A stretch of 64,000 nucleotides of DNA, from NCBI GenBank assembly GCA_027924645.1, contig BSBN01000849.1:11426001-11490000 (forward strand), in the 5' to 3' direction. Positions 22,701-33,014 of this stretch are shown here, piece after piece. This DNA is from Cunninghamia lanceolata. Taxonomy: Eukaryota > Streptophyta > Pinopsida > Cupressales > Cupressaceae. The first letter of the stretch is position 1, and every line of letters begins with the position of its first letter. The position numbers and the translations under genes are program-made. Under the pieces are notes generated by a model, which saw only the letters and a program-made list of their open reading frames with translations, did no database searches and had not been told where the DNA came from.

Positions 22701-23019
22701 TTCCATAGTAAATCAAGAGTGTCAAACCATTGCAATGATAAATGAAATAAAGAAACTTGAGAAGGAAAGGAAGAACATAATAAGCCAAATGGGTGAACTC
22801 AGAGGGATCATTATCCCTAAGTTAGAGGCCATGCATGAGGCCCTAACTGATGCACAGGCCACAGCCTGGACAAATGACCCTACAGATCTTAAGAAAGAAC
22901 AAGATTTTACATTCATGTTGAGTGGCCACATCTCAATTTTGGATAGGATGAAGCAGAGTTGGGTGACAGAAGTTGTACAGTTAAAGAATACTTTTGCGGA
23001 CATACTTAAGTATATGTGA
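19793..23019 (+). pseudogene. N1 long ORF of unknown function (about 1,080 codons)
   Basis: The start is ATG 19793 (MATPNVVKISDRPRPKF). The frame runs to about 20390, shifts once, and then stays largely in one frame to the TGA at 23017. It is interrupted by isolated stops (20683, 21463, about 21614, 21680, 21787, 22159) and by a second shifted stretch at about 21790-21920. The N-terminal third is a globular-looking region (ITKDTIKAVTKLHSTSGMPT, MIIGYKYIIPIGRIQYLELL, GYFKNF). The middle is highly charged (KKKATRSYTSQKDEEETESD). The C-terminus has long coiled coils (INEIKKLEKERKNIISQMGE). The style recalls the 'putative plant transposon protein' ORFs found in plant retroelements, but I do not recognise a family with confidence. 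No signal peptide or catalytic motif is seen. Confidence 0.7.
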
Positions 23020-23107
23020 GTATAACCTATTATATATTTATGCAGCTAAATATAGATTGACTTTTACAAATTTTGGTGTGCGGACCCCACCCTTTGCCAT
23101 TGATGTC

Positions 23108-23262
23108 AAAGGGGAAGTGAGAAGCAGTGAAAAAGGAGGAATCTAGCTAAGGGGGAGCTCTGATAAAGTGTACATTAGAATAGAGCATCAACAAAGGGGG
23201 AGTGCAGTATGATACTTAGTCATTTTTCACTAAGTGTTGCCATCAATGCCAAAGGGGGAGAT
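23108..23262 (+). promoter_or_regulatory. Four polypurine tracts before the N1 3' LTR
   Basis: AAAGGGGAAG (23108), TAAGGGGGAG (23149), CAAAGGGGGAG (about 23192) and CAAAGGGGGAGAT (about 23250) precede the right LTR. The last abuts the LTR and is the expected plus-strand primer. The others are upstream copies. Confidence 0.75.
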
Positions 23263-24321
23263 AGTTGGCAAGAGACACTATGTGGCTTTATGAGTGTTGT
23301 CATTGATGGCAATAAAGTCCATCCCACACATCCATAGGACATGATATATCTTTACCAGAAGTCAGTATGAAGAAATGTTGTGGTCAGGTAAGCAATAACA
23401 GAGTAGGTAGCAAGGTCCAATAGTCAGGTCCAGATCTCTTAGAGGAAGTATCACAGTAAAGTGCAGATTTGGGGAAGTCAAGGGGTGTACCTTGACTGAC
23501 AGATTCTAGGGATTGAGCCTCCGGTGATGGAAGAGTGAAGAGACATGAGCACTTGAGTGTTGGGTTCCCGTTTGGCAGAGCTGACAGAGGAAGAACTGAC
23601 CGACAGAGCATCAGACCTTAATCCAGATAAGACATTGATGGTGATCAATCTTCCTAAGGTATCATTCTTGATTGGCCGACATAACTGATGACTTCTATAA
23701 GAATCTCCTTGATACACATTACTTGGTATGCAAAGATTCAGTTGATAGATTAGAGTTTGGGAAATATTGAGTATTCCAGATGTCAACTAGAAAGTGGATG
23801 AAATATTTGGTGCGGATATATATACTAGATGGATTTAGATATGAATGTGAGTGTTAGATATGGTGTTGTGCGAAGAATAGCAGAAGAGCAGTGTGAAGGC
23901 AGTAAGATAGGCCTGGAATGTAATATGATAGCAGCACCTAAGGAGATTAAGAATGAAGTGCAGCAGATCAGTATATTGGGCTTAACCAGAATTGAACCAG
24001 TATCTAGTTTCCTTGTATAAACTATTGTAGGCAGTGAGCCTCTTGTGAGCAGTGTGCTCAGGTAGTGAGCCCTAATTGGCAAGTGCCATTTTGTACTATC
24101 TTATTCTTCTAACAAAAAATACAATATTGGGTTAATCACCTTGTGGTTTTTCCCCTAACAGGGTTTTCCACATCAAAATCATTGTGTCATGTGTATTGAT
24201 GTTATTTCTATTTCATGGTTATGTTTGCTTATTTGATTTGATGCGGCATTAATTGATAAGGAAGTTCAGAAAGCTGAAATAATTAAGATAACTAATTCAC
24301 CCCCCCTCTCAGTTATCAAAA
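23263..24321 (+). repeat. 3' LTR of N1
   Basis: The repeat is about 1,059 bp. It starts AGTTGGCAAGAG and ends ATCAAAA, degraded from TG...CA. It lacks about 36 bp present in the left LTR near 17556-17596. Substitutions versus the left LTR are frequent. Confidence 0.85.
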
Positions 24322-24326
24322 TTTCC

Positions 24327-24886
24327 TACCTTTATCCTCTTACCATTACTGACTTCTATTTTAGAATAATCATCCTTATTTGCCATGAACTTTCTTTTAC
24401 CTAACTTTGCAGTTCTAGGGGTTTCTTCATTTCTAGGATGTTCTCTTCGAATATTTTCATAGTGATGGGCTTCCTCACGTGCAACATTTTCTTTTTGTTC
24501 TTATTTTAAGGCAATCCTTAATGCCTCTTGTGCATCGTTGGTTTCTTTTAGACATTTTTCCAACCTTCTAATCTCTTCATCAAGGTGGGTATTCGATGTA
24601 CTTGTGGAAGGTTGTTTAGGTCGATGTATTTCTAACCTCACCCTCCTTGCCTTATGCGGTGCATTTAGTATGGTCAGATTATTCTCCCAAGCTAGATTGT
24701 TGAATGATAGAGAATGCCTAGATTCTCTTTGATCTTGCTCATGGTCAGAATCCTCATAATCATAACGGTTGGTGATTAGTGCATCAGGATGTCGTGGCAC
24801 ATACCTATCAAATGAGAGAGTTTCTCATTCTCTTCAGGGGATGTTCCCCAAGTTTAAGTCAGGATCCATCATATTCGAGGGTGCCA
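24327..24886 (-). pseudogene. Tat-like gypsy gag N-terminal region (element G2)
   Basis: The start is ATG about 24886 (MAPSNMMDPDLNLGNIP). Two stops follow within the next ten codons, then VPRHPDALITNRYDYEDSDH, a Glu/Arg-rich coiled coil (DEEIRRLEKCLKETNDAQEA), another stop, and NEETPRTAKLGKRKF. The frame ends at the N1 target site and resumes at 16818. The role would be particle assembly. No zinc knuckle is reached. The assignment to gag rests on position after the LTR and primer site. Confidence 0.65.
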
Positions 24887-25038
24887 TAGACACCACAGAA
24901 TAAATGGAATGGATGATGGCATAGGCGATGGAAGTCGAAGCAGCTATGAAAAGCAATGAAAGAATGTTTTGAAGTTTTTAATGAGATCCAAATAATGGGA
25001 ATGTGAACAACACAAACAAAAGTTTTTGTTGTTCACAT

Positions 25039-25052
25039 CAGGTTCCCCAAAA
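25039..25052 (-). promoter_or_regulatory. Primer-binding site of gypsy G2
   Basis: The minus strand reads TTTTGGGGAACCTG right after the LTR end GTACA. It has the same layout as the sites of G1 and G5. Confidence 0.55.
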
Positions 25053-25054
25053 TA

Positions 25055-27349
25055 TGTACGCTCAAAATCGTGACTCTAGTTGCTTGGGTCTGTCGGGTCA
25101 GATTTCGGCATGCACATGGACCTTTCCCTCCTTGCCATGGGGTGATCGGCCATGTCACTCTTGTTCATGTGGAGTTAGCCAGTCAAGAGGAGACAAGACA
25201 CAATAGGGGTCTAGCTCATTAGAGAGCTGGACTTCGGGGAGAGGGGTCAACAATTACTATGGCCTTTGTTGTTGTGTGCTTTGTTGTATGTTTCATTCGA
25301 TTGTTGTTTTCTATGACCTGAAGGGTCACTAGTTTCTCTCCTTCTATTTGGATTCCTTTGATTCCACCTCTATGTGGGTAAATGGTTGTTTTCATTGATG
25401 TCCTCTTATCTTTGTATGCATTGTAAGAGTTCTTGTTATATCTGGCATTGTTTAGTTTCTTCTAACACCAAGAGGACAAATGGGTCTCCTTGTGGTAGAA
25501 CAAGTGTTTCTTGTTGTGGTCTTGGATGAATCTCTTAGATCTCATCACGGATAGCCCTTACCCACTCTCCTCTCACTCCTAAGCACATTCGTGAATCAGG
25601 ATAGAGGAATTTGTGTCATTGCTAACCTTAACTAGATCTAGGGGTGTTTGGATGTAGGGATTTGTCGACCTGGGGTTTGACTCTGTGTTTTGAGTTTGTT
25701 TTTACCTTGTGATGAAATCAAGGGTTTGTTTGGAATCATTTGAACCATGATTACCTCGTGATGGAATCAAGGGTTTGCAATTTTGTCTATTCTAGGGTAT
25801 CTATATGCATGCAAGCTAAATGATATGCAAAGCATTCTTTTTAGTATTTTTTTTAGAATATTTTGGAAATAAAAGTGCTTCTAATCTATGAAAAGGAAAT
25901 GTGTGCAATCCTATATGACTTTTCTAATGTAAATTTAACCTATGTTTTTGTGTTCTCTATGATTTTAATGCAATCTATTCTAAGGAAAAGGGAAAAATGT
26001 TTCTTCTAACAATCTAGATCTAGAAATATGAAAACGATTAATCTAACATGCAAGATCTAGCTATCAAGGAAAAAGCAATGTTTTATTGTTCCAAAGAGCA
26101 AATTTGATTCTATAATTACTATGAATTAAAAGAAAACAATGAAGGAACCTGGAAGAAATGAAGATTTGTTGACTCCACTACCCTCAGTAATCCTTGTGAT
26201 AGGCAACCTCAAATCCTTTTTGTGGCAGCAAGTGATCCTCTTGACAACAAAATGACCCAAAGAAGTAAAAAGAAGCTTTGATAAAGCTTGTATGAGCTCA
26301 ATGAGAGCATGGATTGAGCACAATGGCATAGAATGAAGAAGTGTGATGCTACTTGGTTGAACAAATAAAGCAAAAGGCACCTTCATCCTATGAGAGCATT
26401 TGAATGCTAAGTTGGAGAGAAAAAAACTGGCAAGAGCTGTGTGCACAATGAATTTGCCTCCCTTTATGCTTGAGGGAGGGGTGTATTTATAGGTTTAGAG
26501 GAAGTGATTGATTGGAGAGTTAACTCATTTAGTTAACAAGAATAGATTGGGGAGTTAACAAGGTTGATTACCTAGTGAACTCACCTAATTAGAGAGTGAT
26601 GAAGCAATGATAACTTATCACTGAAGATGAAATGGAGGTTAGGGAATGCATGAGATTGATTGAAGAGTTAATTTGAGATCAAATGGAGCTAATTATAAAT
26701 GTGTGGGTGAATGAAATAGTTAACTCTATATCAGGGATCAAAAACCATGCAAACAGAGAGAAAAACAAGAGAAACTGAACCAAAAATGAGAGAGAAACTC
26801 AAGTTTTTCTAGGACTTCAAAAATAATAGGGTCACCCCTTTTGCTAGTAGGGTCACCTAGGGGGAGACCCTAGGTTACCCAGGGGGCCACCCTAGGTCAC
26901 CTAGGGGAGATCCGGACTGGACAGGGTCAAATGCAGAAAAATAGGCTGGGAGATGTGAGAAGAGAGGAAAAGGAAAGGTTATGCATCAACAAATAGGTCA
27001 GCCATGTCGAAGAATCCAAATCTCTACTTTCATTGAAGTAGGATCTCTCGGGAGAGATCTAGAAATAATAGGGGGAGATTTGGATTGGTTTGACGAAAAT
27101 GAAAACTAAAAGTAGGAGATGGATAAAGAGACCTCTAGAAGGCTTCGAGGAGGTGCATTAGATGAATAACATAGGTGAAAGGTGAAAACTCACCTACAAG
27201 ACACTCACAAGGCTTAGGAACAAGGTCAAAAGCTAGAAAATACAAGTCAACAAGTGTCGCAACAAGTGTCGAAAAGCATCGCAAATGGGGAGAGAGGGAA
27301 ATCAACAAGGAAGAAACAACACAAGAGAAGAAAAGAGGACATGTCATCA
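25055..27349 (-). repeat. 5' LTR of gypsy G2 (right edge approximate)
   Basis: The left edge on the plus strand, TGTACGCTC, abuts the primer site. The right edge is placed near 27349 (gtcatca) because the protease of another gypsy element ends at 27373. The length of about 2.3 kb is long but allowed for Tat elements. Inside are a short repeat 'gtgatg(g)aatcaagggtttg' at about 25708 and 25758 and a GGGTCACC/CCTAGG cluster. No matching 3' LTR is in the window. Confidence 0.45.
26820..26930. repeat. Short repeat cluster of gggtcaccta(g)gg motifs
   Basis: About five forward or inverted copies of gggtcacc / ccctaggt(ca/ta)cc lie within 110 bp, giving local imperfect palindromes (cctagggggagaccctagg). 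Confidence 0.7.
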
Positions 27350-27372
27350 AGAGGCCTACTACTTAAAGGACA

Positions 27373-27801
27373 TTATTTCATGTGTACATGTACATGACAA
27401 GGATTTGAATCATCATAGGGGTCCTTGTGGAGGTAGTGCATGATTTTTGTGCTTACAGGACATGCATACAATGTAAATGGAAGTTCTTTGATAAATCCCT
27501 CTATTTGCACCTTCTTTCCATCTAGTTGCATTACCCCCTTTTCCATAGGTTCATATTTTATTTGAAGGGCATTAGTTGTTTGTTTAGGCATTAAGGTGGT
27601 GCTTGTGCCTGAGTCTAACATTAAATTATGTAACAATTTTTTACCCACTATGAGGGTCAAATAGAAGGGCGTAGGTTCTATTTTACCTACCTCTACCTTT
27701 GAATTCACAAGAGTAGTTTTTGGATGTGATTGAGAGGTTTTCGGTTGTTCTTTGATCGATCCTTTGTCTTTCCTAGTATGTCCTGTATGAGCTATGATCA
27801 C
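27373..27801 (-). pseudogene. Gypsy G3 aspartic protease domain
   Basis: The retropepsin-like fold is marked by the catalytic DSG in LLHNLMLDSGTSTTLMPK, followed by QIKYEPMEKGVMQLDGKKVQ and the flap/second-strand region IEGFIKELPFTLYACPVS. It lies downstream (minus strand) of a gag zinc knuckle at 28385. Nothing pol-like follows before the G2 LTR, so the element is truncated there. The catalytic motif itself looks intact. Confidence 0.82.
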
Positions 27802-28357
27802 TGGTTTCTCCTACTCATTCAATGCTTCTCAAAGTAGAGTCTTCCTCTTTGGAATGGACAACACATCCCATAATAAAACATTACTAGGTGCCTTATTCCA
27901 TTTCTATACTACATTCAATGGCCCAGGTGGTTGTGATCTTGGGAGATTTTTGAAATATTTCAGCCTTTCAGCTGATGGATTTGCCCCATAGTTTGTTGTT
28001 ATCGCAGCATTGTCTTGCTCCTACATTTGTGGTCGAGTGACTTGAATTGTTAGATTCTTTTTAAATGTAGTTTCTAGATGCAACATGATTTCTTGAGTCT
28101 CAAAAATCTTTGTCTTTGATTGTGTAGTAATCAGACTACACTTGTGGAGCCTTTGAAGTTGAAGTATCATTCGTAAACACTACTTCTTCAACCCAGGAGA
28201 AAAGAGTGTGTTCTGAAATGATTTGTACTTCTTACCCTATAGACATACCTTGCATTTGATCCACTAGAACCACATTTTGCATGCCATGTGATTGATACTT
28301 CTAATGCATAGGAAGTGTTTCCATTTTCATTCCTTGTCTTTATTATTCTGCCACCTT
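27802..28357 (-). pseudogene. Decayed gag-protease linker of gypsy G3
   Basis: This stretch lies between the zinc knuckle and the protease. The minus-strand frames are broken by stops and no separate domain is recognised. Confidence 0.4.
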
Positions 28358-29570
28358 CTATTGCAAGTTACCTCTAGGACAATCTTTAGGCATGTGGGCA
28401 TTATTGCAAGGGAAGCACCATGCATTTGATTCCTTTGCCAAATTGTTTTGACCAACAACTAACTCTTTATGAGAGTTAGATGCAATATCTTGTAATGGTG
28501 TTGGAACTGGGATACTTTGGTTTGATGGTTGTGAAGGACCAAGCGTTTGGGAACCTTGATAATGATTGGGTTGACAAGGAGGTTTAGCTCCTTGGAATCT
28601 TTGATAAGGAGGCCTTGGGTAAGAGGCTTGTTGCCATTTTGGGTTTATGATTTCCTTTGAGAAGCTCCAAAGAATATTCTTCATATCTTCCATTTTTTAT
28701 GTTGGAGGCATTAATATTGAGGTCATTGGAATTTGAGGTGAGGGATATCTACATATATGGGATAATTGACTTGTGGTGAATTGGGAACCTCTCCTTGTAT
28801 GGATTGATAACGTAGGGAATACATGCATAGGAGGCCTTGGATGAATCTTTCAAGCATCTATCAAGTTGTTCTCAACCCTTATGGCTAAATTTTAGGCCTC
28901 TAGGAGAGTCTAACCTCATAACGATTGAATAATAACTGATATATCTAAATTTAAATAATTTAGGTAAAATAAAATATGCATACCTACTAGAGGTTGAGCT
29001 GCTAGTGGAATTTTCTACTAAGTCTTTTGGAATCTTGTTTTATAATCTATAATCACTTCTTGTGAGGCTCTTTTGGTAGTAATTAGTTGTTGCAGAAGTG
29101 ATGATCTATCTCCTTTCTCATTGAACCTACTAAAAATATTGTCTCCCAATTGGTCCCATGTGCTAATAGAGTTTTACTAAAGAGACTGATACCAGTCTAG
29201 AGCCTTTCCCTTAAAAGATACAGCTAGCAATTATAGAGCCACATTTTTCTCCATTACATGATGAATCATGCACACATCTGCTACATCTTACAAGTGTTCA
29301 GCTAGAGTCTTAGAATCTTCTCCTGTGAATTTGGGAAGTTCTTTAGAGTGTTTGTTAGGATAGGATCCCATGTATTTGGAGCTACTAGGGGAACAATTGG
29401 GCTACCGCTATTCCAGTTGAAAAAAATTCTAGGAGGTACTAGTGCATCCATTTGTAATGGTAATGTGCTTGATCAAGTTTTCCTTCTTCAAGTGACGGTC
29501 ACTAATGGTGGAACTAGAAGTCTTGGATTATTTGTTGATCAATATCTCATTGTAGGTCCTTAGATCATGT
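28358..29570 (-). pseudogene. Gypsy G3 gag with CCHC knuckle
   Basis: The 5' part (29570-28700) is heavily decayed. The best open part, 28693-28358, is a Pro/Gln-rich stretch (QQASYPRPPYQRFQGAKPPC) followed by the knuckle CFPCNNAHMPKDC (C-x2-C-x4-H-x4-C). A Pro/Gln-rich run before one knuckle is typical of Tat/Athila gag. It follows the G3 primer site at 29603-29620. Confidence 0.75.
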
Positions 29571-29602
29571 GATATGACTCCTAATCAGGAAACTAAAACT
29601 TT

Positions 29603-29620
29603 GTCCCACTGGGTGTGCCA
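29603..29620 (-). promoter_or_regulatory. Primer-binding site of gypsy G3
   Basis: The minus strand reads TGGCACACCCAGTGGGAC after five T residues that follow the LTR end TTATCA. It resembles the TGGCGCCCACCGTGGGG-type site common in plant gypsy elements. Confidence 0.65.
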
Positions 29621-29625
29621 AAAAA

Positions 29626-30550
29626 TGATAATTAAATCTTCATCTAACTACTTACAATGAGAATTCTCATAAATATGGGACCTGATTCATGAGACAACCT
29701 CTAGATTTTATAGAAGTTGACTCTTCCTTGAATCTTTAATATGTAGAAGAAAAGGGAGAAACACTAAATAATGAACAATTGCATATAAAATCTAATCAAT
29801 GGAAATGCACTAAAATATGATCTCACACTTAAAACATAAACAATACAATGCATCCAATTACTAATAATAACGATGACTCATAGCTTTCAAAATAGCATAA
29901 GCACATGATTTTTCAGTAATCTTCAAACATTATCACTTTGATATTGAATCACATAGGTCAAAATGCATCACATACAACAAATAGGAATCTTTAAACAAAT
30001 TAGCACAGAATGCCACCACTCTTCATTGTTGATTAGAGAACAAAATATGGAAGGCCAAATTTCACATAGACATATAATATTTGATCCTTTCTAAGAAATA
30101 CCCATCAAGTCTTTTACAAAATCCTTATTGTTTTTTAGTATTTTCTACATACATTCTAACCCCTGAAACAAATTACTTATGCTTATTTAAACCAATCCCC
30201 AACTGGAGATTCTAAAAGGATACAACAATCTATTGAAAATGAAACTAAAACTTAAAAGCATAAAAAATGTTGATGACTCTTCATATTGTGGCTCAAACAT
30301 ACCCTTAACTCTGCATGAAGAATAAATCACTGTGTTGACTCCAGCTTGGACCAATGGTGCAACAGAAAATGATGTTAGAAACTTTTCTCTTTGGAGATGT
30401 GCAACGCCACCATGTGGCTATTTTCTTTTCCTTCGTTGGGACCCACCATATGATATGTAGTTTCGACATGTGGAAGACTCCAACCAATGGAAAAAAAATA
30501 GATTATTTATTTTATGAGCCTCATCCCCTCCCATGGTGATGCCATGTGCA
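29626..30550 (-). repeat. 5' LTR of gypsy G3 (right edge uncertain)
   Basis: The left edge on the plus strand is TGATAATTAAATC, abutting the primer site. The right edge is not defined. The repeat probably ends before the copia LTR block at 30703. No second copy is in the window. Confidence 0.4.
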
Positions 30551-31189
30551 TGGGTTGAAAATCTAAGGTAAAACTACTGCTATAAAACTTTAAGTATGTG
30601 TGTTCAAATTTAAAAATTAGATTAATGAATTTCAATTTATGCATCACTTTCAATCAATGTAGTAGATAAGAAAAAGGAATGATAGAAGTTGATAGAATTT
30701 ATGTAGAGAAACCCTTATGGGAAAAACTCCACAGCCAAAGAGATGTTATGCTTGTATTAAATCTTTTAATCAAGTTTACATATAATACTAAATCTTCTCT
30801 GAATTCTAGGAGCACTTCATTACTGCTTCAACTTCAAAACTTGTCATCTATTTCTACCATATCGAGGCATCATTATATAGAAGCCATGGATCTAAAATAA
30901 AATAAATTATATCCAATAACATGAGACAAATTCTCATGAAAAAAACCAAGTGTACAATATGGTGAACTACAAATTACATACTAGAAATCAACCTATTAAT
31001 TGCAAGTCTCAAACATGGGAACCCAAGTAGTCCCCTTCAAATGCAGTCAACTAAAGTATTTTGTCACAATAAAAAAGCACAACTAAAAGTCACCAGATGG
31101 GAAGCCAAGTTTACCCAATCTCTATTAGTTAACTAAAGTTCTCCAACATAGACCAATGTCATGTAAACAACGTGCATAATTAATGTCCC

Positions 31190-32470
31190 CAATCTGAATT
31201 TCTAACAACATGTTTGTATCATGCAAAAGTCATGTAACAACCTATAGCATCATGCAAGAGTCATGCAAAGTTTAACTTGAGTTAGAGTGAGATGCAAGAC
31301 ACATGCAACACCATATAAGTACATGCAATTGACATGCAACAACATGCAAGTGACATGCAGGGTGAAAGCACAAAGTTGTGTCACACTTTCAGCCGACTTA
31401 TCAGCACAAGTGAATTTAATTATTTCTAACTAAAAATCAATTTTGGTCAAACATATGATCTTGTAAGATTCATTATAGTTAAGTTAGATATGTCCACAAA
31501 TTTTTCAACTAAAATTGTTGGCTAAATGCATATGTAGCACCACTATGAGGCCAATTTACCAAAAAAATAAAATTATTTGAAAAATTTGATATTTCAACAA
31601 CTTCTAGTCGTGTAAATAATATTTTTTAAAAAATATAAAAATACTCTTTTGTAGATCTATAAATAAGTTTACTATTTATAGTTTAATTATTATTTATATT
31701 TTCCTTTCTATTTTTACTAGAAGTAGGTTATCAGCACAAAACATTAGGTCGATTACCATGTCAAGGAAAAATAGTAAAACTTATTTAAGAAAATTAAAAA
31801 AATATGATGCACTAGATAAAAGAATCTATATCAAGATAGTTTAATTTTTTTTTCTATTTTAGATAAATAGTTAATATGAAAGTTGACGTCAAATGGAAAC
31901 AACTACATTTTAATACACACACATTTTTATTATTTATTTAGAACTATATATTTATCAAAATTGGAAAAAAATATATCCATTCTCTAAAGTTTTAAGTTAT
32001 TAATACACATAAAAAAATTGAAGAAAAAAAAATTACTATATAAAGATTGATGTCTCATGTAACTTCATTTTTCAGCACTTTATCAATAACTAAATTATAG
32101 TGTCAATTTATTAAAAACTATATTCAAATAGTTTTTTAAAATTTTTCAAAAAATACAAACATAAAATATACTAAAAATAGATATTTTATTAGTTTACATC
32201 ATTTCAAAATTTAAAACATATATGTCACTTTGTAGTGATTCAAATTTAAAAGTTGGATCAACATTGGTCGTTTCCTTTATAAAAGTGTGACATAGCTTTG
32301 TGCTTTTATCCTGCAACAATATGCAAGTCCATGCAAGCTTATACAAGTGACATGCAAGTCCATGAAATCTCATACAATTGACATAAACAACATGCAAATC
32401 CATGCAAGTAATGTGAAACAACATGCAAGTCCATATAATCTCATACAAGCTCATGCAAGAATCATGCATC
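31190..32470. repeat. Two clusters of degenerate (a)catgcaagt(g/c) repeats
   Basis: 31195-31360 and 32315-32470 are built from irregular repeats of catgcaagt/acatgcaac. They lie outside the two arms of the inverted repeat. The unit is about 10 bp with frequent variants, so it is old. Confidence 0.7.
31356..32315. repeat. Inverted repeat, about 34-bp arms, around an AT-rich core
   Basis: The left arm 31356-31389 (tgcagggtgaaagcacaaag...) is the near reverse complement of the right arm 32281-32315 (aaaagtgtgacatagctttg...). Roughly 890 bp of AT-rich DNA without open frames lies between them. It could be a foldback or MITE-like insertion. Confidence 0.7.
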
Positions 32471-32850
32471 TCTAACTCCATTGTTAATGCCCACATAATA
32501 TTGATGCAAAGGATATCAACATTATCCACTCATGCAAAAAAAAAAACTCTAAGTCTACATTGGAATCTCCTCCAAAGTAGGCACCCAAGATAGGTCCCAC
32601 CTCCTAAGAAGTATCACCAAGTTAACATAGACTTCAAGAAGTCAACACAAAGTCTCCATGGGCTCCACTTCCAAAGTGGGTGCCCAAATTGGGTCCTACC
32701 TCATAGAAGATAACTACAACATGTTCAAGTGATTTAATTAAATAATATTTTATCTCTCAATTCCCTACATGTTGGAGAATACTTTCCAAGAACTTTGGAG
32801 AAACATAAAAATGGTTTGGATTGCAAAGTTAATGACATATTATCCCAACA

Positions 32851-33014
32851 TTATCCGACTTGACATTATACATTGCAATTACATCTATGAGGTAATGAAA
32901 TTAATTAGCAAGTACAGTGATCAAGGCCAATGACCTTCCTGCACCAAGAGAACTTATTTGTGGTAATTGGCTTCATAAGAGAATCTATACAGCATTAACC
33001 AACGTGTCAACTTT
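32851..33014 (-). pseudogene. Copia C3 RNase H end, left side of the insertion
   Basis: The sequence matches 13521-13680 of C2 (same 'caaggcc..tgacc..cctgcacca' order). It breaks at the target site ACTTT (33010-33014) and resumes at 39851, after which the match to C2 continues without a gap. Confidence 0.8.

Larger units (their letters stand above)
16824..24321 (+). mobile_element. Non-autonomous LTR retrotransposon N1 with gag remnant and a long unknown ORF
   Basis: LTRs lie at 16824-17915 and 23263-24321. A tRNA-Met-type primer site follows the left LTR and a polypurine tract precedes the right LTR. Target copies are TTCCC (16819-16823) and TTTCC (24322-24326), 4 of 5 matching. The insertion splits the gypsy G2 gag frame on the minus strand. 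The internal 5.3 kb holds the C-terminal half of a copia-type gag with four CCHC knuckles and a roughly 1,080-codon frame of unknown function. There is no protease, integrase, RT or RNase H, so it must have been mobilised in trans. The LTRs differ by several percent, so it is older than C1. Confidence 0.85.
30600..32850 (-). repeat. 3' LTR of copia C3 (left edge uncertain), carrying an inverted repeat
   Basis: The right edge TATCCCAACA at 32841-32850 abuts the complement of a degraded polypurine tract, then copia coding remnants. The conserved copia LTR block tagagaaacccttatgggaa is at 30703-30738. The distance between block and edge (about 2.1 kb) is larger than in other copies, which fits extra DNA at 31190-32500. 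Confidence 0.5.
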
